From Rahnella variigena (GTDB taxonomy: Bacteria > Pseudomonadota > Gammaproteobacteria > Enterobacterales > Enterobacteriaceae), in NCBI RefSeq assembly GCF_003610915.1, contig NZ_NSDJ01000001.1, positions 2,728,001-2,792,000 of the forward strand: a stretch of DNA of 64,000 nt, in the 5' to 3' direction. This document shows, piece after piece, positions 62,636 to 64,000 of the stretch (the stretch's first letter is position 1; each line of letters opens with the position of its first letter). The notes beneath the pieces were generated by a model, which saw nothing but the letters and a program-made list of their open reading frames with translations, was not told the DNA's origin and did not search any database. A program made the position numbers and the translations under genes.

Positions 62636-63322
62636 ATGAAAACATGGCGCGCTACAGCGGTGGCAGCATTATTAATGACCTTCGGCATGGCCGCACAGGC
62701 GGGTGTCGTGGTCGGCGGCACGCGTCTCATCTATGACGGCGGCAAGAAAGAATCCTCCATCAATATCAGTAACCCCGATAAAACGCCTTATCTGATCCAG
62801 TCCTGGGTGGATGGCGCTGAAAACGGCAAAACAGCACCGGCTGACAAAGCGCCGTTCATCGTGACGCCACCTTTATTCCGCCTTGACGGTAATCAGCAAA
62901 ACATTCTGCGCGTAGTGCGTGCGGGCGGTGATTTGCCTGAGACCAAAGAGTCGCTGTACTGGCTGAATATCAAATCGATTCCTTCTGCCGAGAAGCGGGA
63001 AAACACCCTGCAGATTGCCGTGAAAACGCGCATCAAGCTGATTTTTCGCCCGTCAGGTGTGAAAAGTACGCTGGAAGAGTCCGCAAAAACGCTGACATGG
63101 AAACGCACCGGTAACCGCATTCAGGTGACCAATCCGTCGGCGCATTACATCACTTTCTTCAACGTGAAAATCAATGGCAGCGCGATGAAGAACGTCACCA
63201 TGGTCGCACCGCAGTCTGATGCCAGTTTTGACTTACCGGCTGGTGTCACCGGCGGATCACTGAGCTGGCAATTCATCAACGATTACGGCGGCACCAGCAA
63301 ACCTTTTATTGCCAGTCTCTGA
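62636..63322 (+). CDS. Periplasmic fimbrial chaperone (FimC/PapD-like)
   Basis: A 228-residue chaperone. Signal peptide MKTWRATAVAALLMTFGMAAQA is followed by GVVVGGTRLIYDGGKKESSINISN (conserved Arg of the subunit-binding cleft and G1-type strand region). The PapD signature region is LYWLNIKSIPS, and IKLIFRP precedes domain two. ATG 62636 matches the signal peptide; an in-frame start at 62612 is less likely. It escorts pilins to the usher encoded downstream. Confidence 0.95.
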   Translation: MKTWRATAVAALLMTFGMAAQAGVVVGGTRLIYDGGKKESSINISNPDKTPYLIQSWVDGAENGKTAPADKAPFIVTPPLFRLDGNQQNILRVVRAGGDLPETKESLYWLNIKSIPSAEKRENTLQIAVKTRIKLIFRPSGVKSTLEESAKTLTWKRTGNRIQVTNPSAHYITFFNVKINGSAMKNVTMVAPQSDASFDLPAGVTGGSLSWQFINDYGGTSKPFIASL

Positions 63323-63423
63323 CCTGAATTAATGACCAGCAGAAGTCTGTCACGGCGGTAAACAAGGAAGGCGAGGGAGTAGCGCCAGAAATTCTGGCTG
63401 CGTTGCAACATGGAATTAACACA

Positions 63424-64000
63424 ATGAAGAACAGTACGAAAAGTCATAATTCGACCGGCTTTACGCGTTCCCGGCTTGCCTGGCTGGTGTCGTGCCAGAT
63501 AGCAATGTTAATGGGCGGAACGCATCTGGCCAGCGCAGCGGAATATTTCAACCCGGCCTTACTGGAAATCGATAATCCGGCACAGGGAAATGCGGATCTG
63601 TCGATTTTCGAAGAGGGGGATTTACAGCCGCCAGGCACTTATCGTGTTGATATTTATCTGAATGGGTCAGAGGTCGATACCCGCGACGTAAAATTTACCC
63701 TGACGACGGATGCAGCCGGTAAGCAAAGCCTGCAGCCCTGTCTGAGCGGCGAACTGCTGCGGGATATGGGCGTGAAGATTGGCATGTTCCCCGGCATCCA
63801 GGCGACAGACGAGTGTGCCAATTTCACCGGCGCGATAGCGCAATCCTCTGCTGCTTTCCGCTTCGATCAGCAACGGCTGGATCTGAGCATTCCCCAGGCG
63901 GCGCTGAATTCGCAGGCACGCGGTTACGTGTCTCCCGATAAATGGGATCCGGGCATTCCTGCGTTGCTGATGAACTACAGCTTCAGCGGCGCGAACACTG
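63424..64000 (+). CDS. Outer-membrane fimbrial usher, 3' end outside the window
   Basis: About 192 residues are visible of what is normally an 800-plus-residue usher. The N-terminus has a long signal peptide ending HLASA, then AEYFNPALLEIDNPAQGNADLSIFEEG, the N-terminal chaperone-binding domain with LQPPGTYRVDIYLNG, and the Cys pair in LQPCLSGELL and DECANF. The end (WDPGIPALLMNYSFSGANT) enters the beta-barrel domain. It starts 101 bp after the chaperone gene. Confidence 0.95.
   Translation, partial: MKNSTKSHNSTGFTRSRLAWLVSCQIAMLMGGTHLASAAEYFNPALLEIDNPAQGNADLSIFEEGDLQPPGTYRVDIYLNGSEVDTRDVKFTLTTDAAGKQSLQPCLSGELLRDMGVKIGMFPGIQATDECANFTGAIAQSSAAFRFDQQRLDLSIPQAALNSQARGYVSPDKWDPGIPALLMNYSFSGANT

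Noticed and set aside
63343..63423. Further palindromic repeat between chaperone and usher
   Set aside because: Only a short GCCAGAA/TTCTGGC palindrome is visible; it does not match the element at 43005-43121 well enough to name.

Overview
The window is chromosomal DNA from a motile member of the Enterobacterales. Gene order (O-antigen genes, gnd, wzz, his operon, yeeZ, then flhDC, mot and che) and protein similarity point to the Yersiniaceae side (Rahnella, Serratia, Yersinia-like); I would not name a species from sequence alone. Most of the window is moderately GC-rich with conserved core genes. Four accessory stretches interrupt it: AT-rich O-antigen genes (1-3.2 kb), a type I-F CRISPR-Cas and accessory island (21.7-41.2 kb), an eleven-gene peptide plus fatty-acid-synthesis cluster (48.4-60.3 kb), and a phase-variable fimbrial locus (60.9 kb to the end).

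Core part. An O-antigen flippase (cut by the window edge), a glycosyltransferase, a hexapeptide acyltransferase and an epimerase/dehydratase precede gnd and the O-chain length regulator wzz. The complete histidine operon hisLGDCBHAF(IE) follows on the minus strand with a six-histidine leader peptide and attenuator. Next come yeeZ, a 1.2 kb regulatory gap holding a perfect CRP-type site, and flhDC, motAB, cheAW. The chemotaxis operon resumes 19.6 kb later with two chemoreceptors (both ending NWETF), cheR, cheB, cheY and cheZ. A textbook sigma-28 promoter directly precedes the first receptor and can drive this separated half.

CRISPR island. cas1, a cas2-cas3 fusion, csy1, csy2, csy3 and csy4/cas6f form one operon. 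Around it lie three real arrays (10, 4 and 19 repeats), a solitary repeat with its own leader, and several decayed repeats. The leader occurs four times, and two leaders sit in a direct repeat of about 480 bp that brackets the island. Between the arrays are a prophage-like remnant (structured RNA, small protein, Ner-like regulator), a free-standing toxin_44-like cassette with a likely immunity gene, a DUF1493-like protein and an unrecognised 230-residue protein. Downstream are a Bor-like lipoprotein, a GlxA-type regulator divergent from an MFS transporter, and a pair resembling MqsR/MqsA in arrangement.

Peptide cluster, the most likely undescribed system. A 63-residue precursor with a double-glycine leader and four core cysteines is followed, in one tight operon, by a membrane-anchored DsbA-like oxidoreductase, an LpxL-like acyltransferase, a C39-peptidase ABC exporter, MacA- and MacB-like proteins, an outer-membrane lipoprotein of the TolC/NodT type, a ketosynthase, a MaoC-like dehydratase, an acyl carrier protein and a FabG-like reductase. 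My reading is that the peptide is leader-cleaved, disulfide-bonded, probably acylated by a chain made on the dedicated ACP, and exported through the envelope: a candidate lipidated microcin-like product.

Fimbrial locus. A FimB/FimE-type recombinase lies beside a 312 bp segment bounded by perfect 15 bp inverted repeats. A consensus promoter inside it points away from the pilin gene, so the sequenced molecule appears to be in the OFF orientation. Pilin, chaperone and the start of the usher follow.
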